Assembly (NCBI RefSeq): GCF_003627815.1
Contig: NZ_CP032698.1
Location: 7,006,001 to 7,070,000 of the forward strand
Reading direction: 5' to 3'
DNA from: Streptomyces hundungensis
GTDB taxonomy: Bacteria > Actinomycetota > Actinomycetes > Streptomycetales > Streptomycetaceae
Length of the DNA stretch: 64,000 nucleotides
The notes under the pieces were generated by a model. The model saw nothing but the letters and a program-made list of their open reading frames with translations. It did not search any database and had not been told where the DNA came from. A program made the position numbers and the translations under genes. Positions 1-12,497 of the stretch are shown here, piece by piece (position 1 is the stretch's first letter; each line of letters starts with the position of its first letter).

Positions 1-29
1 CTGCTCTCGACAAAGCGAGGTAACCCCCA

Positions 30-974
30 GTGAAGCTCGTCTTCGCAGGCACCCCCGAGGTCGCCGTCCCCGCCCTGGACGCCCTGATCGCCTCCGGCCG
101 GCACGAGGTCGCCGCGGTCGTCACCCGGCCCGACGCACCCGCCGGACGCGGCCGCCGCCTGGTGGCGAGCCCGGTCGCCGAGCGCGCCGCGGAGGCCGGC
201 ATCGAGGTGCTCAAGCCGGCGAAGCCGCGGGACGAGCAGTTCCTGGCCCGGCTGCGCGAGATCGCGCCGGACTGCTGCCCGGTCGTCGCGTACGGCGCGC
301 TGCTGCCCAAGGTCGCCCTCGACATCCCGGCCCGCGGCTGGGTCAATCTGCACTTCTCGCTGCTGCCCGCCTGGCGCGGAGCCGCGCCCGTCCAGCACGC
401 CGTCATGGCGGGCGACGAGATCACCGGCGCCGCCACCTTCCTCATCGAGGAAGGGCTCGACTCGGGCCCGGTGTACGGCACGGTCACCGAGGAGGTCCGG
501 CCCACGGACACCAGCGGCGACCTGCTCACCCGGCTCGCGTTCGCGGGCGCCGGGCTGCTCGCGGCGACCATGGACGGCATCGAGGACGGCACCCTCAAGG
601 CCGTTCCACAGCCCGCCGACGGCATCTCGCTCGCCCCGAAGATCACCGTGGAGATGGCCCACGTGGACTGGGCGGCGCCCGCGCTGCGCGTGGACCGCGT
701 GGTGCGCGGCTGCACCCCGGCCCCCGGCGCCTGGACGGTGTTCCGCGGCGAGCGCCTCAAGCTCATCCAGGCGGCCCTGGTCACCGACCGCACCGACCTC
801 GCGCCCGGCGAGCTCTCGGCCGCCAAGAACAACGTGTACGTGGGCACCGGCTCGCACGCCGTGGAGCTGCTCTGGGTGCAGCCGCAGGGCAAGAAGCCGA
901 TGCGCGGCGCGGACTGGGCGCGCGGGGTGCGCATCGCCCCGGGTGAGCGCCTCGGGGCGGCGGACGTACGCTGA
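30..974 (+). CDS. fmt: Methionyl-tRNA formyltransferase
   Basis: Transfers a formyl group from 10-formyl-tetrahydrofolate to Met-tRNA for initiation of translation. The 314-residue protein has the usual family length, with an N-terminal formyltransferase domain (about 1-190) and a C-terminal tRNA-binding domain (about 205-310). The signature SLLPAWRG is at 110-117, and the expected catalytic residues Asn106, His108 and Asp144 (in GLDSGPV) are all present. It starts with GTG; a GAGG about ten bases upstream is the only ribosome site seen. It is followed after 38 bp by rsmB, so the two are probably cotranscribed, as is usual in actinomycetes. Confidence 0.97.
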   Translation: MKLVFAGTPEVAVPALDALIASGRHEVAAVVTRPDAPAGRGRRLVASPVAERAAEAGIEVLKPAKPRDEQFLARLREIAPDCCPVVAYGALLPKVALDIPARGWVNLHFSLLPAWRGAAPVQHAVMAGDEITGAATFLIEEGLDSGPVYGTVTEEVRPTDTSGDLLTRLAFAGAGLLAATMDGIEDGTLKAVPQPADGISLAPKITVEMAHVDWAAPALRVDRVVRGCTPAPGAWTVFRGERLKLIQAALVTDRTDLAPGELSAAKNNVYVGTGSHAVELLWVQPQGKKPMRGADWARGVRIAPGERLGAADVR

Positions 975-1012
975 GGGGGTTCGCCCCATCTGATCCGCGG
1001 AGCACCTTTCAC

Positions 1013-2470
1013 GTGAACGATTCGCCACGTCGCAGCCCGGCCCCCCACCCGGGCAAGGGCGGCAAGCCGTACCGCCGTCCGAAGAAGGACCCGGTCCGCA
1101 TCCTCGCCTTCGAGGCGCTGCGGGCCGTCGACGAACGCGACGCCTACGCCAACCTCGTGCTGCCCCCGCTGCTGCGCAAGGCGCGCGAGGGCGGGAACTT
1201 CGACACCCGGGACGCGGCGCTCGCCACCGAGCTGGTCTACGGCACGCTGCGCCGCCAGGGCACCTACGACGCGGTCATCGCGGCCTGCATCGACCGGCCG
1301 CTGCGCGAGGTCGACCCGCCGGTGCTCGATGTGCTCGCCCTCGGCGCGCACCAGTTGCTCGGCACCCGGATCCCCACGCACGCGGCGGTCTCCGCGAGCG
1401 TGGAGCTGGCCCGGGTGGTGCTCGGCGACGGACGGGCCAAGTTCGTCAACGCGGTGCTGCGCAAGGTCGCGGCGAACGACCTCGACGGCTGGCTGGAGAA
1501 GGTCGCGCCCTCCTACGAGGACGACGCCGAGGACCATCTCGCGGTCGTCCACTCGCACCCGCGCTGGGTCGTCTCGGCGCTGTGGGACGCGCTCGGCGGC
1601 GGCCGGGCCGGCATCGAGGACCTCCTGGAGGCCGACAACGAGCGCCCCGAGGTGACCCTGGTCGCCCGCCCGGGCCGCTCCACCACCGACGAACTCCTCG
1701 ACGCGCTCGGCGAGGACGGCGGCCTGCCCGGCCGCTGGTCGCCGTATGCCGTGCGGATGGCCGAGGGCGGCGAGCCCGGAGCCCTCGACGCCGTGCGCGA
1801 CGGCCGGGCGGGTGTCCAGGACGAGGGCAGCCAGCTGGTGGCCGCCGCCCTCGCCAACGCCCCCCTCGAAGGCCGCGACGAGCGCTGGCTGGACGGCTGC
1901 GCGGGCCCCGGCGGCAAGGCCGCGCTGCTCGCCGCGCTCGCGGCGGGGCGCGGGGCGGCCCTGCTCGCCTCCGAGAAGCAGCCGCACCGGGCCCGGCTGG
2001 TCGAGCGTGCGCTGGCCGGCAACCCGGGCCCGTACCAGGTCATCGCGGCCGACGGCACCCGCCCGCCGTGGCTCCCGGAGTCCTTCGACCGGGTCCTGGT
2101 CGACGTGCCGTGCTCGGGTCTCGGCGCCCTGCGCCGCCGTCCCGAGGCCCGCTGGCGTCGCCGTCCGGAGGACCTGGACGGCTTCGCGCCGCTCCAGCGC
2201 TCGCTGCTGCGCGAGGCCCTCTCGGCGGTCCGCGTCGGCGGTGTCGTCGGGTACGCCACCTGCTCGCCGCACCTGGCCGAGACCCGGATCGTCGTCGAGG
2301 ACGTCCTCAAGGGCCGCGGCGGCGCCGAGCCCGTCGAGGCCGAGTGGATCGATGTCCGACCGCTGATGCCCGGGGTCGCGGGCCTCGGCGACGGCCCCGA
2401 CGTCCAGCTCTGGCCGCATCTGCACGGCACGGACGCCATGTATCTGGCGCTGCTCAGGCGCACGGCCTGA
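1013..2470 (+). CDS. rsmB: 16S rRNA m5C967 methyltransferase
   Basis: SAM-dependent RsmB/Sun/NOL1 family enzyme that methylates C967 of 16S rRNA. The 485 residues begin with a basic low-complexity segment, then a NusB-like RNA-binding domain (about 25-165) and a Rossmann methyltransferase domain. Visible motifs are the SAM loop GCAGPGGK (about 293-300), the PCSGLG motif with its cysteine (about 365) and the catalytic TCS motif in YATCSPH (about 415). GTG start. It lies directly downstream of fmt. About 280 bp separate it from rpe, so that gene may have its own promoter. Confidence 0.95.
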   Translation: MNDSPRRSPAPHPGKGGKPYRRPKKDPVRILAFEALRAVDERDAYANLVLPPLLRKAREGGNFDTRDAALATELVYGTLRRQGTYDAVIAACIDRPLREVDPPVLDVLALGAHQLLGTRIPTHAAVSASVELARVVLGDGRAKFVNAVLRKVAANDLDGWLEKVAPSYEDDAEDHLAVVHSHPRWVVSALWDALGGGRAGIEDLLEADNERPEVTLVARPGRSTTDELLDALGEDGGLPGRWSPYAVRMAEGGEPGALDAVRDGRAGVQDEGSQLVAAALANAPLEGRDERWLDGCAGPGGKAALLAALAAGRGAALLASEKQPHRARLVERALAGNPGPYQVIAADGTRPPWLPESFDRVLVDVPCSGLGALRRRPEARWRRRPEDLDGFAPLQRSLLREALSAVRVGGVVGYATCSPHLAETRIVVEDVLKGRGGAEPVEAEWIDVRPLMPGVAGLGDGPDVQLWPHLHGTDAMYLALLRRTA

Positions 2471-2748
2471 CGCCGGGCGGCGCCCCGTGACCGCGGGGCG
2501 TCGCATCCCGTGCGCGCAGTGCGACGCTCCCGAACTCGGCCCCGGGGAGCGGCAGTTGGGCGAATCACGGTTCGGTCGCCGTCGCGCCGTCGTCCCACCG
2601 AAGGGGCTGCGGCCGTCCGGCGTCCGCGCGAAGGATCGTGCGGCGAAGCCCCGCGCGCGGGGCAGGATCGCCCGCCCGGCGCGGAACCGAACAGGCTTCG
2701 TCCGCCGCCGTGGCAGGCAAGTCGCCCAGGGCATGGCAGGCTTGGGGC

Positions 2749-3432
2749 ATGGCTCAGATCAACCCCAGCATCCTCTCCGCGGACTTCGCCCGGCTGGCCG
2801 AGGAGGCCAAGGCCGTCGAAGGCGCCGACTGGCTGCACGTCGACGTCATGGACAACCACTTCGTGCCCAACCTCACGCTGGGGGTTCCCATCGTGGAATC
2901 CCTCAGCCGGGCGACGGGCACACCGCTGGACTGCCACCTGATGATCGAGGACCCCGACCGCTGGGCCCCGCAGTACGTGGAGGCCGGGGCCGGTTCGGTC
3001 ACCTTCCACGCGGAGGCGGCGGCCGCTCCCGTACGGCTGGCCCGCGAGATCCGCGCGAAGGGCGCCCGCGCCTCGATGGCACTGAAGCCCGCCACGCCCA
3101 TCGAGCCGTACGAGGACCTGCTCCCCGAGCTCGACATGCTGTTGATCATGACGGTCGAGCCCGGCTTCGGCGGCCAGTCCTTCCTCGACATCATGCTGCC
3201 GAAGATCCGCCGGACCCGTGAGCTGATCGCCAAACACGGACTTGAACTCTGGCTCCAGGTCGACGGCGGCGTCTCGGCCTCCACCATCGAGCGCTGCGCC
3301 GAGGCCGGGGCGGATGTCTTTGTCGCCGGTTCGGCCGTCTACGGCGCCCAGGACCCGGCCGAAGCCGTGCGGTCCCTGCGCTCCCTGGCACAAGGGGCGA
3401 CTGCGGGCGCACCCTGGGCGTGCGCCCACTGA
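2749..3432 (+). CDS. rpe: Ribulose-phosphate 3-epimerase
   Basis: Interconverts ribulose 5-phosphate and xylulose 5-phosphate in the pentose phosphate pathway. The 227-residue TIM barrel has the family motifs near the N-terminus (NPSILSADF), the metal and acid residues in [15 protein letters not shown], the [12 protein letters not shown] loop and the phosphate-binding VDGGV and GSAVYG segments. I chose the ATG at 2749 because the conserved family start [13 protein letters not shown] begins there; the frame stays open 37 codons further up, but that part is arginine-rich and does not resemble the family. Confidence 0.96.
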   Translation: MAQINPSILSADFARLAEEAKAVEGADWLHVDVMDNHFVPNLTLGVPIVESLSRATGTPLDCHLMIEDPDRWAPQYVEAGAGSVTFHAEAAAAPVRLAREIRAKGARASMALKPATPIEPYEDLLPELDMLLIMTVEPGFGGQSFLDIMLPKIRRTRELIAKHGLELWLQVDGGVSASTIERCAEAGADVFVAGSAVYGAQDPAEAVRSLRSLAQGATAGAPWACAH

Positions 3433-3558
3433 GCCGCCACTGAGCCGCCACCGCGGCGACGGAACCCTCCGGGCTGATCAAGGACCGTGGGATCTGACAG
3501 GATGAACAGCGAGTCCGGTGCGTGAACAGCAGTTGTGAACAGCAGTGAGGAGATCGCG

Positions 3559-4584
3559 GTGTCTGCAATGTCGGCGGGTCGGTCAGCCCTGCGGATGGGA
3601 CCCGCGGAGCTGGTGCAGGCGGCGGCCATGGCCCGCCGCTTCTACCTGGAGGGGAAGTCCAAGATCCAGATCGCCGAGGAGTTCGGCGTGAGCCGCTTCA
3701 AGGTGGCCCGGGTCCTGGAGACCGCCCTCGAACGCGATCTGGTACGGATCGAGATCCGGGTCCCCGCCGAACTGGACGCGGAGCGCTCCGACGCCCTGCG
3801 GGCCCGGTACGGGCTCAGGCACGCGGTCGTCGTCGAGTCCCCGGCGGAGGGCGAGGAGACCTCGCCAGACCCGGAGAACCTCGGCGAGGTCGCCGCCGAC
3901 CTGCTCGGCGAGCTGGTCAGCGAGGGCGATGTGCTGGGCCTGGCGTGGGGCCGCTCCACCATCCACATGGCCGCCGCCCTCGACCGGCTGCCGCCCTGCA
4001 CCGTCGTGCAGCTCACCGGCGTCTATGACGCGGGCACCGCCGAGCGCGGCTCCGTCGAGGCGGTACGCAGGGCCGCCCAGGTCTCCGGCGGCGAGGCCCA
4101 CCCCATCTACGCCCCGATGCTCCTTCCCGACCCGGCGACCGCCGCGGCCCTGCGCAACCAGACCGGGATCGCCCGCGCCTTCGAGTACTTCGACAAGGTC
4201 ACCGTCGCCGCGGTGTCCATCGGCTCGTGGGAGCCCGGCATCTCCACCGTGCACGACATGCTGAGCGACGAGGAGCGGGCGCACTACGCCTCGCTCGGCG
4301 TCGCCGCCGAGATGTCCGCGCACCTCTTCGACGCCCAGGGCCGGCGGGTCGGCCGAGACCTGGGGGAGCGGTGCATCACGGTCGAGGCGGACCGGCTGCG
4401 CCGCATCCCGGAGGTCGTCGCGATCGCCGGAGGCCAGCGCAAGGCCGCAGCGATCGACGCGGTGCTGCGGTCCGGCCTGGTGACCAGCCTCGTCACGGAC
4501 ACCGCCGCCGCCGACTTCCTGCTGGGCGAGACGGGCCCCAAGCCCCGGCCCGCCCTCAACCGCGCGGACCCGGACGGCGTCTGA
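3559..4584 (+). CDS. SorC/DeoR-type sugar-binding transcriptional regulator
   Basis: Probable repressor that senses a phosphorylated sugar. The N-terminal part has a helix-turn-helix of the sigma-70 region 4 type (IQIAEEFGVSRFKVARVLE, about residues 35-55), followed by a sugar-binding domain of the SorC family with the GLAWGRSTIH phosphate-loop-like segment. I prefer the GTG at 3559 because a GAGGAG lies six bases before it; GTG 3535 and ATG 3568 or 3595 are in-frame alternatives. The nearest candidate target is rpe, 100 bp upstream on the same strand, but no operator was identified. It converges on the amidohydrolase gene. Confidence 0.88.
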   Translation: MSAMSAGRSALRMGPAELVQAAAMARRFYLEGKSKIQIAEEFGVSRFKVARVLETALERDLVRIEIRVPAELDAERSDALRARYGLRHAVVVESPAEGEETSPDPENLGEVAADLLGELVSEGDVLGLAWGRSTIHMAAALDRLPPCTVVQLTGVYDAGTAERGSVEAVRRAAQVSGGEAHPIYAPMLLPDPATAAALRNQTGIARAFEYFDKVTVAAVSIGSWEPGISTVHDMLSDEERAHYASLGVAAEMSAHLFDAQGRRVGRDLGERCITVEADRLRRIPEVVAIAGGQRKAAAIDAVLRSGLVTSLVTDTAAADFLLGETGPKPRPALNRADPDGV

Positions 4585-4614
4585 GGCTCCGGGGGGCTCA
4601 CCCCCCCCGGAGCC
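4585..4614. terminator. Hairpin between convergent genes
   Basis: GGCTCCGGGGGG pairs with CCCCCCGGAGCC across a short loop, directly after the stop of the regulator and just before the end of the opposing amidohydrolase gene. It probably stops transcription from both sides. There is no T-run, which is normal for Streptomyces terminators. Confidence 0.65.
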
Positions 4615-4622
4615 CCGGCCGC

Positions 4623-5711
4623 TCATCTGCCGTAGACCCGCTCGGCGTTGCCCGCCGACACCAGCGCGGCCACCCGTTCCGCGTCCGCCGCCGACCACGC
4701 GCCGGAGGCGGTCCAGCCGTTGAGCAACCGGTCCAGGCCCTCCTGGAAGAGCCGGGCCCCCACCACGTACAGCTCCGCGAGGCCGTAGGCGTCCGTCGAG
4801 AACAACAGCTTGCCGAAGGGCGCGAGCTCCAGGAACTCGGCGAGCACCGCCTCGGCCCGCGCCCCCGTGTGCCCCAGCGAGAGCCCCACGTCGGCGTAGA
4901 CGTGCGGGTACACGTGCGCCAGATATCCCGCGCCCCGGTGGTAGGGGTAGCCGTGCAGCAGGACCAGTCGGCAGCCCGTCGGGCGGATCGCCCGGATGAA
5001 GTCGGTGAGCAGCAGCGGGTCGCAGCGGTGCAGGGTGAGGTCCGGGTCGCCGAACCCGGTGTGGAGCTGGAGCGCCGTCCCCGTCCCGGCCGCCGACCAC
5101 AGCAGGTGGCGCAGCAGGACCGGCGAGGTGATCCGGCCGGCCCCCGAGGCCAGCCAGTCGGCGGTGGCCGCGCGCACTTCGGCCGGGCCCGGCGGCTCCG
5201 GCGCGAAGTCCAGACCGTGGCGGTATCCGACGACCGACTTGAAGCCGGCGGCGGTGTCCGCCGCGGTGGCGATCGCGTCGGCGAGGACCGCCAGGAACTT
5301 GTCCGGATCCCGTACCCCCTCGGCGGCGCGTTCCGCGAGGTGTTCCAGGCGTACGATCTCGCGCGCCCGGGCCCCGGCGAGCCTCGCGAGCTCGGCCGGG
5401 CCGGTCAGATCTCCGGGCAGGCCGGTGTCCACCAGATAGGTGCCGATGCCGGTGGCCCGCAGGAGCAGCCGGTTGGCCTCCTCGGCGCCCAGTTCGCGAC
5501 GGCGGGTCAGATAGCGCTCCGGTGGGCAGTGCGGTTCCAGGCCGAGCAGCGGCGGGCACCAGCGGCGCACCGCGAAGCCGAGCTGGGTGTCGAAGAAGCT
5601 GGTGCCGGGTGCGGCCGGCGCGTCGGACTCGGTGAGGAGCGCCTCGAAGGCGGCGTCGTCGGGGTCCGAGCGCAGCACGCCGTGACAGTGGTGGTCGACG
5701 AGGGGCAGCAC
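4623..5711 (-). CDS. Amidohydrolase of the FluG C-terminal type
   Basis: Metal-dependent amidohydrolase (amidohydrolase 2 family), 362 residues. The metal-binding start DHHCHG is at residues 6-11; a histidine-rich LLLHGYPYHRG segment and FSTDAYG near the C-terminus fit the barrel's remaining metal ligands. The GTG start directly abuts the TGA of the glutamine-synthetase-like gene upstream (TGAGTG), which implies translational coupling. Fungal and plant FluG-type proteins fuse these same two domains in one chain, so here they are probably two subunits or consecutive enzymes of one pathway. The substrate is unknown. Confidence 0.85.
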   Translation of the reverse strand: MLPLVDHHCHGVLRSDPDDAAFEALLTESDAPAAPGTSFFDTQLGFAVRRWCPPLLGLEPHCPPERYLTRRRELGAEEANRLLLRATGIGTYLVDTGLPGDLTGPAELARLAGARAREIVRLEHLAERAAEGVRDPDKFLAVLADAIATAADTAAGFKSVVGYRHGLDFAPEPPGPAEVRAATADWLASGAGRITSPVLLRHLLWSAAGTGTALQLHTGFGDPDLTLHRCDPLLLTDFIRAIRPTGCRLVLLHGYPYHRGAGYLAHVYPHVYADVGLSLGHTGARAEAVLAEFLELAPFGKLLFSTDAYGLAELYVVGARLFQEGLDRLLNGWTASGAWSAADAERVAALVSAGNAERVYGR

Positions 5712-7061
5712 TCAGTACCTCCCGCGGGTGGCCGCGGCGATCTCCCCGGGGGTTTGGCCGTCGAAGAGCTTCGTCTCGGCCTGGCGCACCGCGACGATCG
5801 CCTCGAAGAGCCGGTCGCCGAGCGCCTCGCGCAGCACCGCCGACTCCGTGAAGCGGCCGAGCGCCTCGGGCAGCGAGGTGGGCAGCCGCCGGGCACCGAC
5901 CGAGTGCACCGGGTCGCCCGCCACCGGCGGCGGCAGCCGCAGGCCCGCGTCGAGCCCGGCGAGTCCGGCGGCGATCACCGCGCCGGTCACCAGATAGGGG
6001 TTGGCGGCCGGGTCGAACGACTTGACCTCCGCGTTGGCCGCCTCCTCGGCGCCGGGCGGCCCCGGCACGAAGCGCAGCGCGGCCTCCCGGTTCTCGGGCC
6101 CCCAGCACTGGAAGGCGCCGGCCCAGCGCGACGGCGCCAGGCGCAGATAGCTCGCGGGGGTGGGGGCGCCGATGGCGAGCAGCGCGGGCAGCGCGTCGAG
6201 GATGCCGGCGAGGAAGGACTCGCTGGTCGTACTCATCCCCGAGGGGCCCTCGCCGCCCCGGCACAGGTTGCGGCCGTCCTGCCAGAGGCTGAGGTGCAGA
6301 TGGCCGCCGTTGCCGACGCCCTCGGGATCGACGACCGGCCCGAACCAGGGGGTGAGGCCGTGCTGGAGCGACACCGCCCGGATCGTCTCGCGCACGAGCA
6401 CCGCGAGATCGGCCGCGCCCACCGGATCGGCCGGGGCCACCGACACCTCGAACTGGCCCGGCGTGTATTCCGGGTGGATCTGGAGCACCTCGACGCCCTG
6501 CGCCTCCAGCGCGGCCAGCACATCGCCCACGTACGCCGAGCGCTCGACGATCCGCGCCATCCCGTACGCCGGCCCGGCCAGCGGCGGGTCGACGACCCAC
6601 TCCGTCTCGAAGCCCATCCGCAGCTCGATGCCGCGCTCCGCGGCCCGCCGCGTCATCCGGCGCGCGAACTGCCGCTGGCAGGCGTCGTAGGGCTGCCCCG
6701 ACTGCTCGAAGCGTTCGGCCGGCGCCCAGGCCCAGCCGGGCTGGGCGGCGAGCACGGTGAGCCGGTCGAGGTCGGGGATCAGGCGCAGGTCGCCGTCGGG
6801 GCCGCCGATGAGGGGGCTGGTGGTGACCGAGTCGTCCACCAGATACACGTCGAAGACCGGCGACATGCCGACGCCGTGCGCCCCGACCTGCGCGAGCCGT
6901 GTGGTCGGCACGGCCTTGACGCGGGTCAGGCCCGCGACGTCCACCCATGTCAGCGCGATCGCCCGCACTCCCTCCGCGGTCAGTCGGGCGGCCGCCAACC
7001 CGGCCTCCTGCGCCCGCCGTTGTGCCTGCTCCCGCAGCCCCGCGCTGTGACCCTGCTCCAC
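5712..7061 (-). CDS. Glutamine synthetase family protein (gamma-glutamyl-amine type)
   Basis: 449-residue member of the glutamine synthetase fold. Catalytic-domain motifs are visible: FETEW (metal glutamates), IHPEYTPGQFEVS, NGGHLHLSLW (histidine motif), RLAPSRWAGAFQCWGPENREAALR and the late EVKSFDPAANPYL segment. The N-terminal beta-grasp part is short and divergent. No adenylylation site like that of GlnA I was seen. These features point to the GlnA4/PuuA-like group that joins glutamate to an amine rather than to housekeeping glutamine synthesis, which is an inference. It is the first gene of a two-gene unit with the amidohydrolase. Confidence 0.85.
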   Translation of the reverse strand: MEQGHSAGLREQAQRRAQEAGLAAARLTAEGVRAIALTWVDVAGLTRVKAVPTTRLAQVGAHGVGMSPVFDVYLVDDSVTTSPLIGGPDGDLRLIPDLDRLTVLAAQPGWAWAPAERFEQSGQPYDACQRQFARRMTRRAAERGIELRMGFETEWVVDPPLAGPAYGMARIVERSAYVGDVLAALEAQGVEVLQIHPEYTPGQFEVSVAPADPVGAADLAVLVRETIRAVSLQHGLTPWFGPVVDPEGVGNGGHLHLSLWQDGRNLCRGGEGPSGMSTTSESFLAGILDALPALLAIGAPTPASYLRLAPSRWAGAFQCWGPENREAALRFVPGPPGAEEAANAEVKSFDPAANPYLVTGAVIAAGLAGLDAGLRLPPPVAGDPVHSVGARRLPTSLPEALGRFTESAVLREALGDRLFEAIVAVRQAETKLFDGQTPGEIAAATRGRY

Positions 7062-7083
7062 CGGTTCAATCCCTCCCGCCGCG

Positions 7084-8655
7084 TCAGGCGTCCCCGTCCT
7101 CCCCGTTCGACCCAGGCCGAGAACCGGGGGGAGCGGTCACCGACGCGACCGTGTCCGCTTCCGAGGCCCTCTTGTCCTCGCGATAGCGCACTACCCGTGC
7201 GAAACGCAGTGTGACCCCTTCCGGGTAACGCGATGATCTTTGTACGCCGTCATAGGCCACCTCGACGACGAGTTCCGGCCGCACCCGCACCCCCCATGGC
7301 TCCTCGGCCACCGTCAACTCCCGCAGCCGTTCGGTCTGCCAGGTGAGGAGCGCGTCGGTGAGCCCCTTGAACGTCTTGCCGAGCATGGCGAACGTGCCGT
7401 CCTCACGGCGCGCCCCGAGGTGCAGATTGGAGAGCTTGCCGGTGCGCCGGCCGTGGCCCCACTCGGCGGCCAGAACCACCAGATCGAGGGTGTGCACGGG
7501 CTTGACCTTCAGCCACGAGGCACCGCGCCGGCCCGCCGCGTACGTCGAGTCGAGCGCCTTGAGCACCACCCCCTCGTGCCCCAGGTCCAGGGTCTCGGCG
7601 GCGAACTCCTCGGCGCCGCGCCGCTGTTCGGGATCGGCGGGGTCCTCCACCACATACCGCCGTACGCGCCGTGGCTCGGGCGCGATGCGGGCCAGCTCCG
7701 TGTGCCGCTCCCGCACCGACAGATCGAGCAGGTCCCGTCCGTCCACCGACAACAGGTCGAAGAAGACGGGGGAGAGCGGCAGGCGCTCCTGGGCGCCCGC
7801 GACATCGAGCCGGGAGCCGACGCGTCCCGCGATGTCCTGGAAGGAGCGCGGCCGGCGGTCGGGCCCGAGCGCGATCACCTCGCCGTCGAGCACGGCGCGC
7901 TCGGCCGCCAACTCCCGTGCGGCGTCCACCACTTCGGGGAGCCGCTCGGTGATCTCGTCGAGGGTGCGGGTGAAGACCCGTACCGCGTCGCCGTCCTTGT
8001 GCACCTGGGCGCGGATGCCGTCGAGCTTCTCCTCGACGACGCACGGGCCCAGCCGGTCGAGCGCCTCGGCGACGTCCTTCGCGCTGTGCGCCAGCATGGG
8101 CAGCACGGGCCGGCCCACCTCCAGGCGGAACGCGGCGAGCGCGGCCGGCCCCTCGGCGAGCAGCGCCCGGGCGACCGTGCCGAGCGAACCTCCGAGCATC
8201 ACGGCGCGCCGCACCTCGGCGGGCGGGGCGCCGGCCGCCGCCGCGAGCCCCTCGACGGCCGCCGCGTCCAGCGCGCCCTGGCGGACCTCTCCGGTGATCA
8301 GCGCGACCAGGAAGCGCTGCTCCCCTCGGGTGGCCGCCGCCATCAGCTCACCGACCAGCCGTCTGCGCTCGCCCTGGGCGCCCTTGCCGGCGACCGCCGA
8401 GATGGCCTCCAGGCGCTCGTCGACCTCCCGGACGGTCAGGGTGGGCGAGTCGGCGGGCGGCGGAAGGTCCTTCAGGGTGTTCCAGCCGAGCCCGGTGCGC
8501 CGCTGCGGGAGCCGCCCCGCCAGATAGGTCACCACCAGCGGCGCCTCGTCCGGTTCGGTGGCCGAGAACAGCCGGGCCAGCAGCGCGGACTTCTCCGAGC
8601 GCGAGGCGGTGGCGGCGATGTCGGCCGAGGTCGTGGCCACGTCGGCGAGCAGCAT
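7084..8655 (-). CDS. ATP-dependent DNA ligase
   Basis: Seals nicks through an enzyme-AMP intermediate. The 523-residue protein has an N-terminal DNA-binding domain (about 1-190), a nucleotidyltransferase domain with the adenylation motif EEKLDGIRAQ (Lys210), FFDLL, GHEGVVLKAL and LKVKP motifs, and a C-terminal OB domain. It is the archaeal/eukaryal DNA ligase I type found as an extra ligase in actinomycetes beside the NAD-dependent LigA. I chose the ATG at 8655, where the LLADVA start typical of the family begins; the frame is open 12 codons further up. Divergent from the RNase gene. Confidence 0.93.
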   Translation of the reverse strand: MLLADVATTSADIAATASRSEKSALLARLFSATEPDEAPLVVTYLAGRLPQRRTGLGWNTLKDLPPPADSPTLTVREVDERLEAISAVAGKGAQGERRRLVGELMAAATRGEQRFLVALITGEVRQGALDAAAVEGLAAAAGAPPAEVRRAVMLGGSLGTVARALLAEGPAALAAFRLEVGRPVLPMLAHSAKDVAEALDRLGPCVVEEKLDGIRAQVHKDGDAVRVFTRTLDEITERLPEVVDAARELAAERAVLDGEVIALGPDRRPRSFQDIAGRVGSRLDVAGAQERLPLSPVFFDLLSVDGRDLLDLSVRERHTELARIAPEPRRVRRYVVEDPADPEQRRGAEEFAAETLDLGHEGVVLKALDSTYAAGRRGASWLKVKPVHTLDLVVLAAEWGHGRRTGKLSNLHLGARREDGTFAMLGKTFKGLTDALLTWQTERLRELTVAEEPWGVRVRPELVVEVAYDGVQRSSRYPEGVTLRFARVVRYREDKRASEADTVASVTAPPGSRPGSNGEDGDA

Positions 8656-8726
8656 GACTCCATCGTGACCCGGAATCGGCCGCCCACGCATTCGCTCGGG
8701 CCCCCGCCGGATGGGAGCATCGGCAC

Positions 8727-9145
8727 ATGATCACCAGGTTTGCCCGGATCGCCCTCGCCGCGGTGCTGGCGTGTCTGGCCGTGCTGCTCGTCGGCTGCGG
8801 CGGCAAGGACAGCGCGCGAACCGCGGGGCCCAGCGCCTCCGCGTCCGTCTCCACCCCCGCCTGGGCCAAGGGCATGGCCACGGTCCCCGCGGACCGGCTG
8901 CCGCCCGAAGCACGGCACACGCTGACCCTGATCGACAAGGGCGGCCCGTTCCCGTACAGCAAGGACGGTGTGGTGTTCGGCAACGTCGAGAAGCTGCTGC
9001 CCCGGCAGAAGCGCGGTTACTACCACGAGTACACCGTGGACACCCCGAACTCCCGGGACCGCGGCGCTCGGCGCCTGATCACCGGGCAGGGCGGCGAGTT
9101 CTATTACACCGACGACCACTACAAGACGTTCAAGGCGGTGCTGCG

Positions 9146-9149
<4 letters not shown>
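8727..9149 (+). CDS. Lipoprotein guanyl-specific ribonuclease (RNase Sa/barnase type)
   Basis: Small secreted RNase of the N1/T1/Sa family, 140 residues. A signal peptide ends in the lipobox LVGC, so Cys24 should be lipidated and hold the enzyme on the outer face of the membrane. A serine/threonine-rich linker follows, then the RNase domain (about 45-140) with Glu101 (YYHEYTV), Arg116 (RGARRLIT) and His131 (YTDDHYKTF) spaced as in the RNase Sa active site. The stop overlaps the start of a barstar gene by four bases (ATGA), so enzyme and inhibitor are made together. Most RNase Sa proteins are free exoenzymes; the lipid anchor is the unusual part. Confidence 0.92.
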
Positions 9150-12137
<2,988 letters not shown>

Positions 12138-12497
12138 GGGGCGCGACCCTGCAACAGCCCTGATGCGGTGTCAAGCGGACCCGTGACCAGAGCCACTGCG
12201 CGGAGCCGTGAAAAGGGCCCCGAGCAGGGCTTGCGCACGGATCGAACATTGCCGTGCAACAAACATCCACCCCTGGCCGTCGCGCGCAATGATCTACCGT
12301 TGATGCGCAAGGTTGCTGCATTACGAGCGGGAAGCGGAAACCCATAGGGTTCTCGCCGTACGTGGAGTGGCGGGGACCGCCTGCTCGGCGGAACCGGCCA
12401 CGGGAAGGCTCCATGCTGCCCGAAACATCCCCCCGCGGGACGGCCGGACCGTCGCGGTCACCCGCCGTCCGACTGGCAGCGAAAAGGAGCCACCTCA
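12138..12497. promoter_or_regulatory. Divergent promoter region before the amino acid permease
   Basis: No gene was found in these 360 bp. The part from 12240 is less GC-rich and holds GTGCAAC (12254), GCGCAATGA (12284) and GCGCAAGG (12305). The stretch from GCGCA at 12284 to TGCGC near 12308 forms an inverted repeat about 25 bp long. The same GCGCAA(T/C)GA word recurs before the amidase gene at 15.1 kb, so this is a candidate operator for the Lrp-type regulator encoded downstream of the permease. An AAGGAG eight bases before the GTG at 12498 is the permease ribosome site. Confidence 0.45.

Noticed and set aside
1..20. Possible end of an upstream gene (ALDKAR stop)
   Set aside because: Only six codons visible, with AT-ending codons unusual here; cannot be supported.
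1513..3429. Minus-strand open frame opposite rsmB and rpe
   Set aside because: Both plus-strand genes have catalytic motifs; the antisense product has none.
3583..6948. Very long minus-strand open frame of over 1100 codons
   Set aside because: Composition is Arg/Gly/Pro-rich and it runs antisense to the regulator and out of frame through the amidohydrolase and glutamine-synthetase-like genes; a typical high-GC shadow.
4227..7214. Plus-strand open frame of nearly 1000 codons
   Set aside because: Antisense to two well-supported minus-strand genes and low-complexity; shadow.
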